A stretch of 64,000 nt of DNA from Scolanthus callimorphus (Eukaryota; Cnidaria; Anthozoa; Actiniaria; Edwardsiidae): the NCBI GenBank assembly GCA_033964015.1, contig JAWWUD010000101.1, positions 248,001 through 312,000 of the forward strand, in the 5' to 3' direction. A program made the position numbers and the translations under genes. A model generated the notes under the pieces. The model was not told the origin of the DNA. It searched no databases and was given only the letters and a program-made list of their open reading frames with translations. Below, piece by piece: positions 34,661-45,400 of the stretch; positions within the stretch are counted from its first letter, which is position 1, and each line of letters starts with the position of its first letter.

Positions 34661-34885
34661 ACCTCGTCCCCAGGGTCTTGTGGGTAATTTTCAAGATGGC
34701 GGTTGGTCGAGTAGAAGACCCTGGGGGAGGCTGAGTCACATGACCACTGTTTGAAAACATGGGAACGAGGTTGTCCTTTGTTGTGAAATGGTCATGTGAC
34801 TCAGTCTCCCCCAGGGTTTTCTCCCGAGTCAACCACCATTTTGAAAAACGATGGACAAGACCCTGAGACAACTTTGGGGTAGGGA
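34661..34885. mobile_element. foldback repeat
   Basis: Arms containing CCAGGGTCTTGTGGG..GACCCTGGGGGAGGCTGAG and TCACATGAC face each other (CAGTCTCCCCCAGGG on the far side). They form an imperfect ~100-bp-arm hairpin with mirrored TGACTCAG motifs. Likely a MITE. Confidence 0.6.
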
Positions 34886-35134
34886 CAAAACTGGCACCTG
34901 TTTCACATGAGAAAAAAAATGCAAGATATCTTGGTGTTGTGGCTAACACATGCGGCACGCACTATCAAGAAAGTTGGCCCAACCCCTGACCTGTCAAGGA
35001 ATAGGACAGGGAATTCTTGTTAGGGCTGTTGTTAGGCCTAACAGCCCAAACAGCATTGAGAAAACATTCCTTACTTCCAGCTCTTAAAAGACCTGGGCAC
35101 AAATTTGATAAACACCTACTAACAACCCTAACAC

Positions 35135-35430
35135 CAGGGGCGTAGCCAGCACTTATGAAAGGAAGGGTTCCAAAATTCAAAAGATAAAAACTCCATAGAT
35201 CGGACGTGTTTTTTGCGTTCTCGCCACAGGAAACCCAGCCAAAAATATTGATCTCGGGGAAAAACTAGCGTTTGAAGAAATTTGCTACATTTTATTGGAG
35301 CTTTTATTTGTTGTCTATTAAATATTTACAATTTTAGTAGTAAGTCGGTCCAGAACAGAGACGGGGGGGTTCCGCTGCGGGAGAGAGGGGGTTCCGGAAC
35401 CCCTGGAACCCCCACCTGGCTACGCCACTG
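35135..35430. mobile_element. TIR element, CAGGGGCGTAGCCAG ends
   Basis: Left end CAGGGGCGTAGCCAGC, right end CTGGCTACGCCACTG. A 5-bp direct repeat AACAC flanks both ends. Ends of this kind are typical of hAT-type non-autonomous elements (usual duplication 5-8 bp). No transposase. Confidence 0.65.
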
Positions 35431-36155
35431 AACACTTACAGACCTAACAGCCCTAACAGTCCTATCAGCTCTAACAGTCTAAACAGCCCTAATAGAGGGC
35501 TGTTAGGTGTTGATCATAATATGTGCCCTGCCTTTTAGGAATGCTTCCTCTCTGCTGTTTAGGACTGTTAGGTTTGTTAGGGCTGTTAGGTTTGTTGGCT
35601 TTTAGGGTTGTCAGGCCAGCCAGGGCTGTAAGGGCTGTAAGGGATTTGAGGGTTGTCCAATACACTGACAAATTTATGCAAGGCATTGTCTAAAACAATG
35701 GAGTGCAATGGAGTGTATTATAGAACGAGGCAATACAATGGGGGAGAACAATACCATGCATAAATTTGTCAGAGTATTGGACTAGTATGGACCTAACAGC
35801 CCTAACAGTCTTAACAGCTCTAACAGTCCTATCAGCTCTAACAGTCTAAACAGCCCTAATAGAGGGCTGTTAGGTGTTGATCATAATATGTGCCCTGCCT
35901 TTTAGGAATGCTTCCTCTCTGCTGTTTAGGACTGTTAGGTTTGTTAGGGCTGTTAGGTTTGTTGGCTTTTAGGGTTGTCAGGCCAGCCAGGGCTGTAAGG
36001 GCTGTAAGGGATTTGAGGGTTGTCCAATACACTGACAAATTTATGCAAGGCATTGTCTAAAACAATGGAGTGCAATGGAGTGTATTATAGAACGAGGCAA
36101 TACAATGGGGAGAACAATACCATGCATAAATTTGACAGAGTATTGGACTAGTATG
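35431..36155. repeat. 367-bp tandem duplication with CTAACAGCC repeats
   Basis: Two head-to-tail copies. The internal 65-codon frames at 35489-35686 and 35856-36053 translate identically, offset 367 bp. Each copy holds (CTGTTAGGG)-type short repeats and an inverted pair CCAATACACTGACAAATTTATG / CATAAATTTGTCAGAGTATTGG. The frame is repeat-derived, not a gene. Confidence 0.9.
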
Positions 36156-36159
36156 ACAG

Positions 36160-37560
36160 TTTTATGCTGTCCCTACACAAATACCATATCTCTCAGGCCA
36201 GAGTTGTCTCGGTCACAAGTGAATTGTTTGATTTCAACACAGGGATTGTATAGAGGCAAGTCTGGGGACCAAAATATCCCCTTATCCCCATATCTTGCCT
36301 CAGCTGTATCCCTGCAAAATATCCGAATATCCCCCTAAAATATTTGGTAATCTTTTCAACCCTAAAAAAGTTTGCAGTTTCAAATTTTGTAATGACTAAA
36401 TTTTCAAATTTTCAAATAAATTTGATTGCTTGATTGGCTTGATTTATTTTATTGCTTTGCACATGTCCCACGGCTTACAATCAGAATTAGCATGCTCCCT
36501 GCTCTTTTCCATACAAATACTGTAATTTTTTTAGAAATTCCATAGGGGTGGGGGTCACTTTTCAACACCCTACTGGGCAGGGGGGGACTTTACTTTTTTA
36601 CTTTTTCCAATACAGGATTACTGGCTGGGGGTCAGCTGGGGGACACAATAACAAGGGGACAGAATAACTTTCATGATTTATTCAGGACAATATTTATTCC
36701 TCAGTGGAAAAAACTGCATTATGACAGAATAGTAAGTAGTATATATTCACAAGACAATATTATTGATAGATACACCAGAGAAATTAATATGAGACATTTT
36801 ACCAGGATTCCGGGCAATTTTGGCAAAGTGGCCAAAAATCAAGTTACTGAAACACTTCCTTGAATCACTTCCTTGATTTTGGTCTATTTTGGAAACTAAA
36901 TGTGTGCCATGAACAACAAAATGAAAAACAGAGAAATATAATGTAAAAGTTCTCCACCCTGGAGTACTACAATGAAACTCTATGTTGACCCAATTCTATA
37001 AAAAAAAACCTCAGCTGTATATTGAAACAGGTTGCTACTAGATTTCATAATGGAAATAACACAAGTTACTATACTTGCGTGCAGACCCTTCAAAAGATAT
37101 TGGACCAGACACTGACAAAGTCCAAAGTGTTCCAAATACATAACTCCATATTATTTTGTAGAAGGGTCTGAAATTCATGAAGTTTCAGGTTTACAATGTC
37201 CAGAAAAGGAAAAAAAAGGTACTTGAATTTCACCTAATTGCACTTAAAATACTGAAAAAATATGGGGGTTGTGGGGGGAGAGAAAATAGAAATAAGACAG
37301 AAAAACAAAATAATTTCTGTTTGAGGGGGCATGCTCCCCCTGAGAAAAGTTTGAAAAACTTGGATCAAGATACTTCTATTGGGTTTTAGGAAGAGGTGAA
37401 AACAATGAAACTACAGCAGAAACATATAACAGAGGCTCTCTTTATTCTGATCCAACAGAAATGGGAAAAACGTTCTGTGCACTCTACTGACTTTCCTTTG
37501 AGCAAGGAAAATATTATTGATGCATAATATTTAACTTATATTTGGCTGGGGACAAACCGG
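36160..37560. other. no gene seen
   Basis: Non-coding, with phrases such as CCTTATCCCCATAT and GGGGGTGGGG. No frame has recognisable protein motifs. Confidence 0.35.
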
Positions 37561-38392
37561 TTATGCACTAGTTAATTGAAGCCCCCACCCCTAGGGACCA
37601 AGGGAAGGGTTGGGGATTTGAGTTTACCCCTGAACAAAAGCCGTTTAAGTCCCCACTCCATCGGGAGGAAATTCCTGTGAAATGCCCCTACCCTTGGGGC
37701 CTCCGAAATCACCTTTTACTTGCAAGCATCAAAGAATGAACACACCTTTCTGTGATCGTCAAAGGGGAGTGGGCCTCAGCTAGTGTGGTGTCCTATATGA
37801 AACAAGGGATGCAAGTACAGAAAAATGCATTAAAATCGAATGATTCCAATGAATTGCATCGTAGAACATGTAGATTTTCATGGCCAAAATCAAAGTGAAA
37901 GATTGACCGAAATAATTTATTTGAAAGCAAATAAACATTCCCTGGGGGTGGGGAGAGGTTCCAGAATCAAAACCAGTCAAATCCACCACCCCCTCGGAAC
38001 AGACTCTTGTTTTAAAATGCTTTACAGTCAAGAGACATGAAGCGTGCCCCCTGAATATTCAATTCATTATTCCATTATTGATTTCATTATTCAATCCAAA
38101 ATGCAATTTTCAATTCAATATTGAAATTTGTTTTATCTAAATTATTAGTCTGGGTGAACAATTGCTTATTCAGAAGTCAAAATTTGAGCATTTAACATTT
38201 TTAATATTGAATTGATAAATGCATTTTTGGATTGAATAATGAAACCAATAATGGAATTATTGAATGAATTGAATGAATTGAATATTTGACTCTAGCGGGG
38301 CACGCTTCGTGTCTTTTGACTGTAAACCCCCACGATAATCCCACCCTTCCCCGGGTCCCTAGGGGTGGGGGTTTCAATTGACTAGTGCATTA
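37561..38392. mobile_element. Harbinger-type MITE, TTA duplicated
   Basis: Element 37564-38389. Left end TGCACTAGTTAATTGAAGCC, right end (complement) TGCACTAGTCAATTGAAACC, each flanked by TTA (37561-37563, 38390-38392). The inverted homology continues through CCCCACCCCTAGGGACC. TTA duplication is the mark of PIF/Harbinger elements. Another TIR element lies inside. Confidence 0.8.
38025..38322. mobile_element. TA-flanked MITE, copy B, nested
   Basis: CAGTCAAGAGACATGAAGCG at the left and CAGTCAAAAGACACGAAGCG (complement) at the right, both bordered by TA. The interior is an AT-rich hairpin (TTCAATTC, ATTATTCAATCCAAAA). Same family as 9150-9386. It sits near the right end of the Harbinger-type MITE. 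Confidence 0.8.
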
Positions 38393-38394
38393 CT

Positions 38395-40090
38395 CACGAA
38401 GAATCCAAAACAAATTGAAACACAGGTCGAAAGTTTTCAAGAAATATCTTATAATAGATAGCTATCAAGAGATATAATAAAGTAATCAATTCTATAAATC
38501 AATGAATGGCCAAAACACAGTTGAAAGTCTATGATCATCTTTTCTAAATCGTACGACCGAGGAATCAAATTCCCTGAAGAGATCGTCTAGTCAGAGAAAA
38601 TATTTCTCATAAAAAATAAAAAAACATTCTTACCAAAGAGCTTGCAGTTTAATCCACTTCATACTGAATGTTTGTCCAACTCCAGCGAACAGTGAGTTTC
38701 CAATCCACACCGCACCCATTATATCCGTGACTTTCAAAGCTATTCCATGTCTTTAGGGAGCTGAAGAACCCACAAAACACGGCAAAACACGAAAATTTCC
38801 GCGCTCGATTTGGGCACCATTTTTGTTATGCTGTAACTCGTGACAAACCTTTTCAGTTCCTGTGAATCTAGCTATAGTCCTGACACCTAGTCCATCAGCT
38901 GTCGAGGAGAGCCGAAAATAGGGGAACAAACGAAACCGTTTCCATGTTTATTATATCCATTTTGAAATCACTGTCAATCCCTGCAATCTGATTGGCTTAC
39001 AACAGTGCGATTTATTCCCAAATCGCATCCTTTTGAGTCCAAATCGCATCTTATTCTCAGCCAATCAAAATGAAGCACAAAATCAATCAGCCAATCAGAC
39101 TTCAGGGTTAAAAGGCAGTGACCAATCAGATTACAGGAAAATAATGGCAGGAAAACCATCTTCCTGCAATTTTTTGGGGAAATTCCCCCATTTCTTCTTC
39201 TGCTTGAAAAGAAAAACAAGAAACAAAGACAAAACTATGGATAAAACTTTAAATATTTACAGTACCTTTTTATCTGTCGTTTTTCCAGAGTATGATATCA
39301 GTTTCACGACAATATGGAGGATTTTCAAGCGAATAATCCAGCACCTCTGGTGCCAAATTCCGGTCCCGAGTCCAGGAATCCGAGTCCACCGAAAAACAAA
39401 CAACAGCAAATTCCACAAAATCAAAAAGATGATGATTTTACATGCTTCCGGTAGACAATGTTGTAGAAGAGCTGAAGTCTAAAGTGATCAATAAGAACAC
39501 TTCCGGTTAACACAAAGCTGGATGAAAGTGTTTCGCAAATTCACAGCTGATAGTGAAACGATGCCGCCATCTTGAAAATCACCTCCGCTCATCTATCAAA
39601 CTCCACTCTCTTCAAACATGAAGAACACTACCATCCACAGCCAGATGCAGCAAGTGATGAAATTTAGCAATACACCTCATGGCTTCCAAGCATAATTTGC
39701 AGCCAAGTTTTGATTTTATGCCATCGCAAGTCATTCGCCCAGCAAAGTCACAGTTCCATCGCAAAACTTCAATATTTCTACGTCTCCAACTCCACTCCAT
39801 CTCCAAGGCCGCAATAAAAGCGACGAGCATTCCTTCCTTTTATCAGACAATGAAAATTACTTTGTTGAATTGTGTATGGTGTAATTTGAAACATAAGTGA
39901 TCTCAACTCTGAATGAACTTTGTAGGTTATGAGTGATCGAAATCGTTTGTTTGTCACATGACAATTTCTGCATATAAGTACTTAATGAGTTCGTTTTGCA
40001 TACAATGTTTTTGTGAGGTATTTCCGGTTTCAAGAAAATAAATTGATAGAATCCTCTGGTCCTAGAATGTGATTTCAAAATGGATATAAT
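38395..40090. other. no gene; CCAATCA cluster at 38990-39130
   Basis: No gene supported. Within about 140 bp there are four CCAATCA motifs (one reversed as TGATTGG, then AGCCAATCAAAA, AGCCAATCAGAC, GACCAATCAGAT) and repeated CAAATCGCATC. The 149-codon frame across it (39033-39482) reads repeats and is not believed. Confidence 0.4.
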
Positions 40091-40095
40091 AAAGT

Positions 40096-40239
40096 GGTAA
40101 TTGAACTTCGTGTCGTGCAATTTTGGTCTGAAATCATACTTGTGATTTCAAATCAAACTCGCGCTACGCGCGCTCGTTTGATTTTGAAATCACGCGTATG
40201 ATTTCAGACCAAATTGCACTCCACTCAGTTCAATTACCA
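40096..40239. mobile_element. hairpin MITE with CGCGCTACGCGCG loop
   Basis: GGTAATTGAACTTCG at the left and GTTCAATTACC at the right. Arms are about 65 bp around GCGCTACGCGCGCTCG. A typical cnidarian-style hairpin repeat. Confidence 0.75.
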
Positions 40240-40244
40240 TTATT

Positions 40245-41215
40245 AATACTCGACTATCGAGTAGTCTCAAAAAGATATGATGGAAAAAAACAGGATGCCT
40301 CTCTTTGGTGGTTTACTTTCTGCTCTGATCTCATGCTTTACCCCGCTTCTTCACCCTTCTTCCCGGGCGCAATTTCCGTCTAGGTCTCTCTGAGAGTCTG
40401 TGCTTCCATTTGTTTCTGCTTTCTGCTCTTCTACTAGAGATAATTTTAACCAAATTTATCATTCCTCGATCCCTTCCTCATCCCTCGACCCAATGTTGGT
40501 ATTCTATGGCTTCCTCTTCGCGTATTTTTATCATTTGAGGCGTAATGCGTGATAGCACGGTTCTGCAGTTAGCTGTCATTTCTCGGCCTTGAAACTCCGA
40601 CTGGAAGAATTTCAGGAGCAAGCCGGCAAAGAAAATACTCCAACTTGATTATTATTCCCCATTCTACCAACTCTTTGCATTCCATGGCTTCTTCTTTTCT
40701 TCTTCCAGCATTTCTCCTTAGAGTAATTATTGTAGGTCGTTTTTCAGCCGCTAGCAGCCCTGTAGTCTTTTTGTGCCTGCGATTTTAGTTTCACGTGAGC
40801 ATCAACACCCCCCTGACAACGCGCCCCTCCCCCGTTAGTTGCGCACTCCCTCTCCCTCCTGGCAACGCGCCCCTCCCCCGTTAGTTGAGCATGCTTGACG
40901 TCACAATAGGGCTATTGTGACGTAGGGTAGACAGGAAAACGTACACATCCGGGACTTGCTGAGACGTCCAAAAATCGGATCGACCCCTAGCAATCTCCAC
41001 AGGTTACTCAATAAACTCACACAGGGTACCCAATACTATATTTGCAGTTTTTGACGCTGTTTTCTTAGGTATGGTGCTCCGCTTTGCGGCGGCCTTCAAG
41101 GAGCTCCGCTATCAATAGTTCACTGCTGTATTTGCGTTCTGAATGAAAAGCTGCCTTAATGCGGAGTTTTGATGATAGAGTCATTAATGTAGTGTTGTAT
41201 GTACGTACTGATTTT
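40245..41215. other. no gene; one 46-bp tandem duplication
   Basis: At about 40814-40890 the block CAACGCGCCCCTCCCCCGTT is present twice, 46 bp apart. Nothing else supported. Confidence 0.45.
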
Positions 41216-41219
41216 TCGG

Positions 41220-41495
41220 TGTACGGACAGGAAAGAGTTAAGAACGACGATATAGTTATTGACCAAAAATCGTATTGAAGGTGGTACCCATATTTGTAAG
41301 AACGAAGAATAAGTTTAAATCGACAATCACACACTTTGCGCTTTGAGAACGCCGAATAATTGATGTTTGACTAGTGGAACCCAGACTTGTGAGAACGAAG
41401 AATAAGTGATATTATGGACAAAAGAAAAGAACTTGTTTATAAATGATGTGAGACGCTAGTCAGCAGTGTGATTTGGAATAGTTTGCGCTTTGAGA
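41220..41495. repeat. second locus of the ~312-bp satellite
   Basis: Starts CGGACAGGAAAGAGTTAAG and continues with CCCATATTTGTAAGAACG, TTTGCGCTTTGAGAACG, GACTAGTGGAACCCAG and GATGTGAGACGCTAGTCAGC, the same blocks in the same order as 32131-33586. Only about one higher-order unit is present. Confidence 0.8.
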
Positions 41496-41935
41496 ACCTA
41501 AAAATCCTAAAGGCCCTCTATCCATGTAGTATAGACAAGGATCCTAAAAATCCTAAAAGTATTGTTTAGGAAACCTAAAAATCCTAAGAATCCTAAAAAA
41601 CCTAAAAATCCTAAAGGCCTTCTATCCATGTAGTAGAGACAAGGATCCTAAAATTCCTAAAAGTATTGTTTAGGAAACCTAAAAATCCTAAAAAAACTAA
41701 AAAGCGTAAAAATCATAAAGGGAGCATAAGTTATGATTTTTAGGATATCTTTTTAGGTCTTTACTTAGTAGACACAAGGATCCTAAAAATGCTAAAAGTG
41801 TTGTTTAGGAAACCTAAAAATCCTAAGAAAACTTAAAAAACCTAAAGATTCTAAAGGGAGCATAAGTTATGATTTTTAGGATATCTTTAGGTCTTTGGGT
41901 TTTTCAGGATTCCTAAAAATCCTAAAGCCAGTCCA
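41496..41935. repeat. CCTAAAAAT minisatellite in ~115-bp units
   Basis: Short repeats CCTAAAAATCCTAAA, organised in about three larger copies containing GACAAGGATCC and AGTATTGTTTAGGAAACC. Non-coding. Confidence 0.8.
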
Positions 41936-41939
41936 TTTC

Positions 41940-42390
41940 TGGACATAAGTGCTCAAGAAGGCAAGATACTAGAGGAGGGTCGTGGTCAAAATGTCAATTC
42001 TCCCAGAATCACCCAACTTGATGCTGGTGATACTATTTATCATATAGGGTAGTTGAAAACTTTGAAATTTCACGAATTCCTAAAAAAATCGAGAGAGTAA
42101 TGCAACGTTTTTCGCGCCAAATATTGTAATGTTATACCTTGTTTTTATTGTGGCCGAGTATGCATCATTTGTATCTGGTATTGTTGCAGTGGCATTTGAC
42201 CTACTGTTAGTCATTAACTGGACACAGAATTCGGCTTTTATACGCGAGAAAGTAGAATGTTGTAAAAACCAAAACTTCGCAGCTATGCAGTTTATTCTGA
42301 TCTTGTTTACGAGCGGGCGTGACTTCTGAAACTCCTCGGGAAATTCCTAGGCCTTTGACCCCCCTTCCCCCCTCTGGAATTTCCAATCCC
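41940..42390. other. no gene seen
   Basis: A 66-codon hydrophobic frame (42129-42329) has no other support. Nothing recognised. Confidence 0.3.
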
Positions 42391-42397
42391 TTCCGTT

Positions 42398-42418
42398 GGG
42401 GGGGGGGGGGGGGGGGGG
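42398..42418. repeat. G homopolymer, 21 nt
   Basis: Uninterrupted G run beside CCCTCTGGAATTTCC, like the C run at 20188. Confidence 0.9.
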
Positions 42419-42419
42419 T

Positions 42420-45400
42420 ATGGATATTGTGAGTGCCAGTTTAACGATCTTAGAACACAGTACACTTGTTTGGGGGTTTTGTAGTTTACAAAAGAAAATA
42501 TATGACTTATCTGATAACTTTTGATGACTTGATTACTCCATGTACTGGTTTTCACTAAGACAATAAAATACATAACAATAGCGTAAGTATAACAGAAAGA
42601 AAACGATGCTGACAAGAAACTGGCAAGTAAGGCCGAGGAGTAATGCAGAAGAAAACTTACAATTTTCGTTACGTTACTGGCTTCTTCTTATTTCTTCGTT
42701 ATTTCAAACGAAGATTTTCCTCTGAAACTTTCCAATTTTACTAATTTTTGGCTGCTCTTTCCAGCTATGGTGATGGATTTTTTTCTCCGTTGCCTCCTGT
42801 GGAAATAAGAAAAAAACTTCGGAAAGGTCTATTTAGTCAAACTGCGTTTACATTAGGTAATCACTTAATCTCGAAGTACCGTAGAGCATTTATCGGTACA
42901 ACCTGAAATTGAGGTGAGAGTAAAAATAGGCGTGGCACGATTGTCACGTGATACTGCTCCGATCTCTCCAACTTTTGTACTGACATGTATTTCAGTCTAT
43001 GGGTAGTAGGTGTGATATATTGGCTGCGCGCTAGAAATCAACCTGTTTTTATAAGAGCGGATCAAAATTGGTTGGCATAGGTGCAAGATTACTGGGTCGA
43101 TCCACCTTAACTCAACCTCAGAAACATTTTTTTACGTTTAGTTTACATTACATTTTTCTAAAAGTTATTTAGATTACTCAGAAGATAACCAAATTCTTCA
43201 ATAATGGCAACATCGAAATTATGTAACCGCGCTATTAAAGCATTTTACATCTCCAACAAAAACAAGAAATACATTTTTACCTTGAATATTTATTGACGAA
43301 GCAAAGAAGGTCATGTTTTTAAAACACACAAATAAGAAAAATATCAATTAGATACAACGTGGTATCCGAAAATATTTACAATGATGCTTGACCCAGGATG
43401 AATATTATATTGTGTCGCTATAATGTGACAGAGACACCTCGTTTTTTTGGCGATAGTTCATAAATGTTATTTTTATCTTTTCCTTTCCGTGTCTTCCGTG
43501 AAAATCAACCTTACATTGTTTTAATTATTCATTGTAGGGTGAACACTTGTGGGCTTTCTGAGTTGACAATTTCATTATTTTCAATTAGCCTTTAATTTTC
43601 ATTTTTGGCTAGGCCAAATGGTTGTTTCGTTCATTTAGATGCTGGCTGTGTTTTTAGCTGGTGAGACCCTCTCATATGTGTTTGTCTCAAAGACATATGC
43701 TTCCTGTCAGCCAATAGGAAATCGGGAGAAATTACGTTAATGAATATGCAGTAGAAAAGATTAATGGGAGCTTACAGAAGGGCATTACTGTCGAATTGCA
43801 AATACACAAGCACACTCGTTTGAGCAAGGAAAGCTGGCTGAATCCCAGATTTGTGCCAACGAAAAGCCTCAGATTCTGGCTTGAGGAATCACATTTGGGG
43901 ACTACAAAAGCAAAATCCTCGCAATTTTGCAGCTGTGATAGCAGGAAAGTCTGTATGGCAAAATGTCTTGAATACGGCGAAGAGTCAATCAGGATATATT
44001 TCCTTGTGAGAGTTCAGCACAAGTAGGTATTCATTCAGCTGTATCGCAAGAATATGCTCCTCTAAAAAAGAAAATTCCATACATACAGATGCCTGTCATT
44101 TCGCGATAGATGCCGAATGTGCCGTTTGTGTATGTATTTTACATTTGAAAGTAAAAATACAAGAAATTAATTATCAGGCTGATTTGCAAAAAAAAACAAG
44201 GCAGTGTAATTTTCAGTATAGCAATACTCGAATGTAGGTTATTGTTATTTTTTTAGTCTTTTAAATCTAGGTGTTCCGGAAGCCCGGGTCGGGATCTTTA
44301 AACTTCTATCTTTCGTTTTCTTGTGGTTTGCAAATAAATTTCTGCTAACGTTAGAGTTAGCTACCAAATGAACAATCAATTTTGCAGGGAGGAACCTAAT
44401 GAAGATCCACTTTTTTACCTTTGCGTTCGGTTAGCATTTAAGAAAGTTTTTAAATACCAGTTTATTCACTGTCATTTATGATTCTCCTCCGAATTTTGGA
44501 AACAAAATTGCCGAATTTGCATTCTAGAGTCGGTCGAAACGGAAAGATGCACGAATGAATAATGCAAAACAAGGAAAACATTTCGGGCGTGCAAGCCGAT
44601 TGCAGGCTTTTAAGTTTTAAGTGAAATTCATTTAAAAGAAAGAAAATAAATAGAATATATAATCGTGCCTATGTGAGAAACCCATTTGATTATCTGAAGT
44701 GCGAGAGAAAGCAATGTTTACAAATGAACTTTAGTATTTTAACAAGGATTTCGCGATCAATGTCGACAGAAAAAGCATTTCAGGAGCTCTGTACATGCAT
44801 ATAAAAAACTATAAAATATTCCTGTCTAGTTTTTAGGTATTGCAAAGCCTTGTTTGATGTATTCTGTGTTTTTCGTTTAAATTTTGCAACTACATCGACA
44901 GAAATAAGGGTATTATTTGCTTTGCTATCTTTCAGCCTTATCCGGGCGACAACGAAAAATTAAAATTGCAAATTCGAATCGGAGCCATCTAAGTTCCAAA
45001 TAGTCTACTTTTGTTGCCTAGAAACTGCCTTTATATTTCCCAAGAGCTGGCTTTTTGCTACGACTTCCTCGCTCAATGTCATGTCTGAGTGGGTGTATGG
45101 ACATTTTTGTCTGCATATGGACGATGTTCTTGAGATATTTGATAGAAGTAAAAATCTGGCCCCAATCGGTTGTGTATTATATGAGGAAGACATGATTATG
45201 CAAGTAATGCTGTATTGAACTACGGGCTTTTTTCCGGTTATTAATTAGTGTTTAAACTCTGGGCAAGAAAAAAGTTCTACAGTACTCGACGTTTGATGCC
45301 ACTAACAATCTTTTGCTTTTGGTTAGCCGGGTCGTTTTCTCGATTTTCGTACAGTTCGACGAATGGCGAACTGCATGATTTATATTGCAACCTGACATCG

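Noticed and set aside
35489..36053. Two identical 65-aa ORFs as a duplicated gene
   Set aside because: The frame is made of CTAACAGCC-type repeats (runs of PNSPNK); the identity is explained by the 367-bp tandem DNA duplication.
38990..39130. CCAAT-box promoter
   Set aside because: Four CCAATCA motifs are real, but no transcript start, TATA box or downstream exon was found, and such motifs recur in nearby MITEs, so a promoter call is not supported.
39033..39482. 149-aa ORF as a gene
   Set aside because: Its first half translates a cluster of CCAATCA and CAAATCGCATC repeats; there is no domain or conserved pattern.
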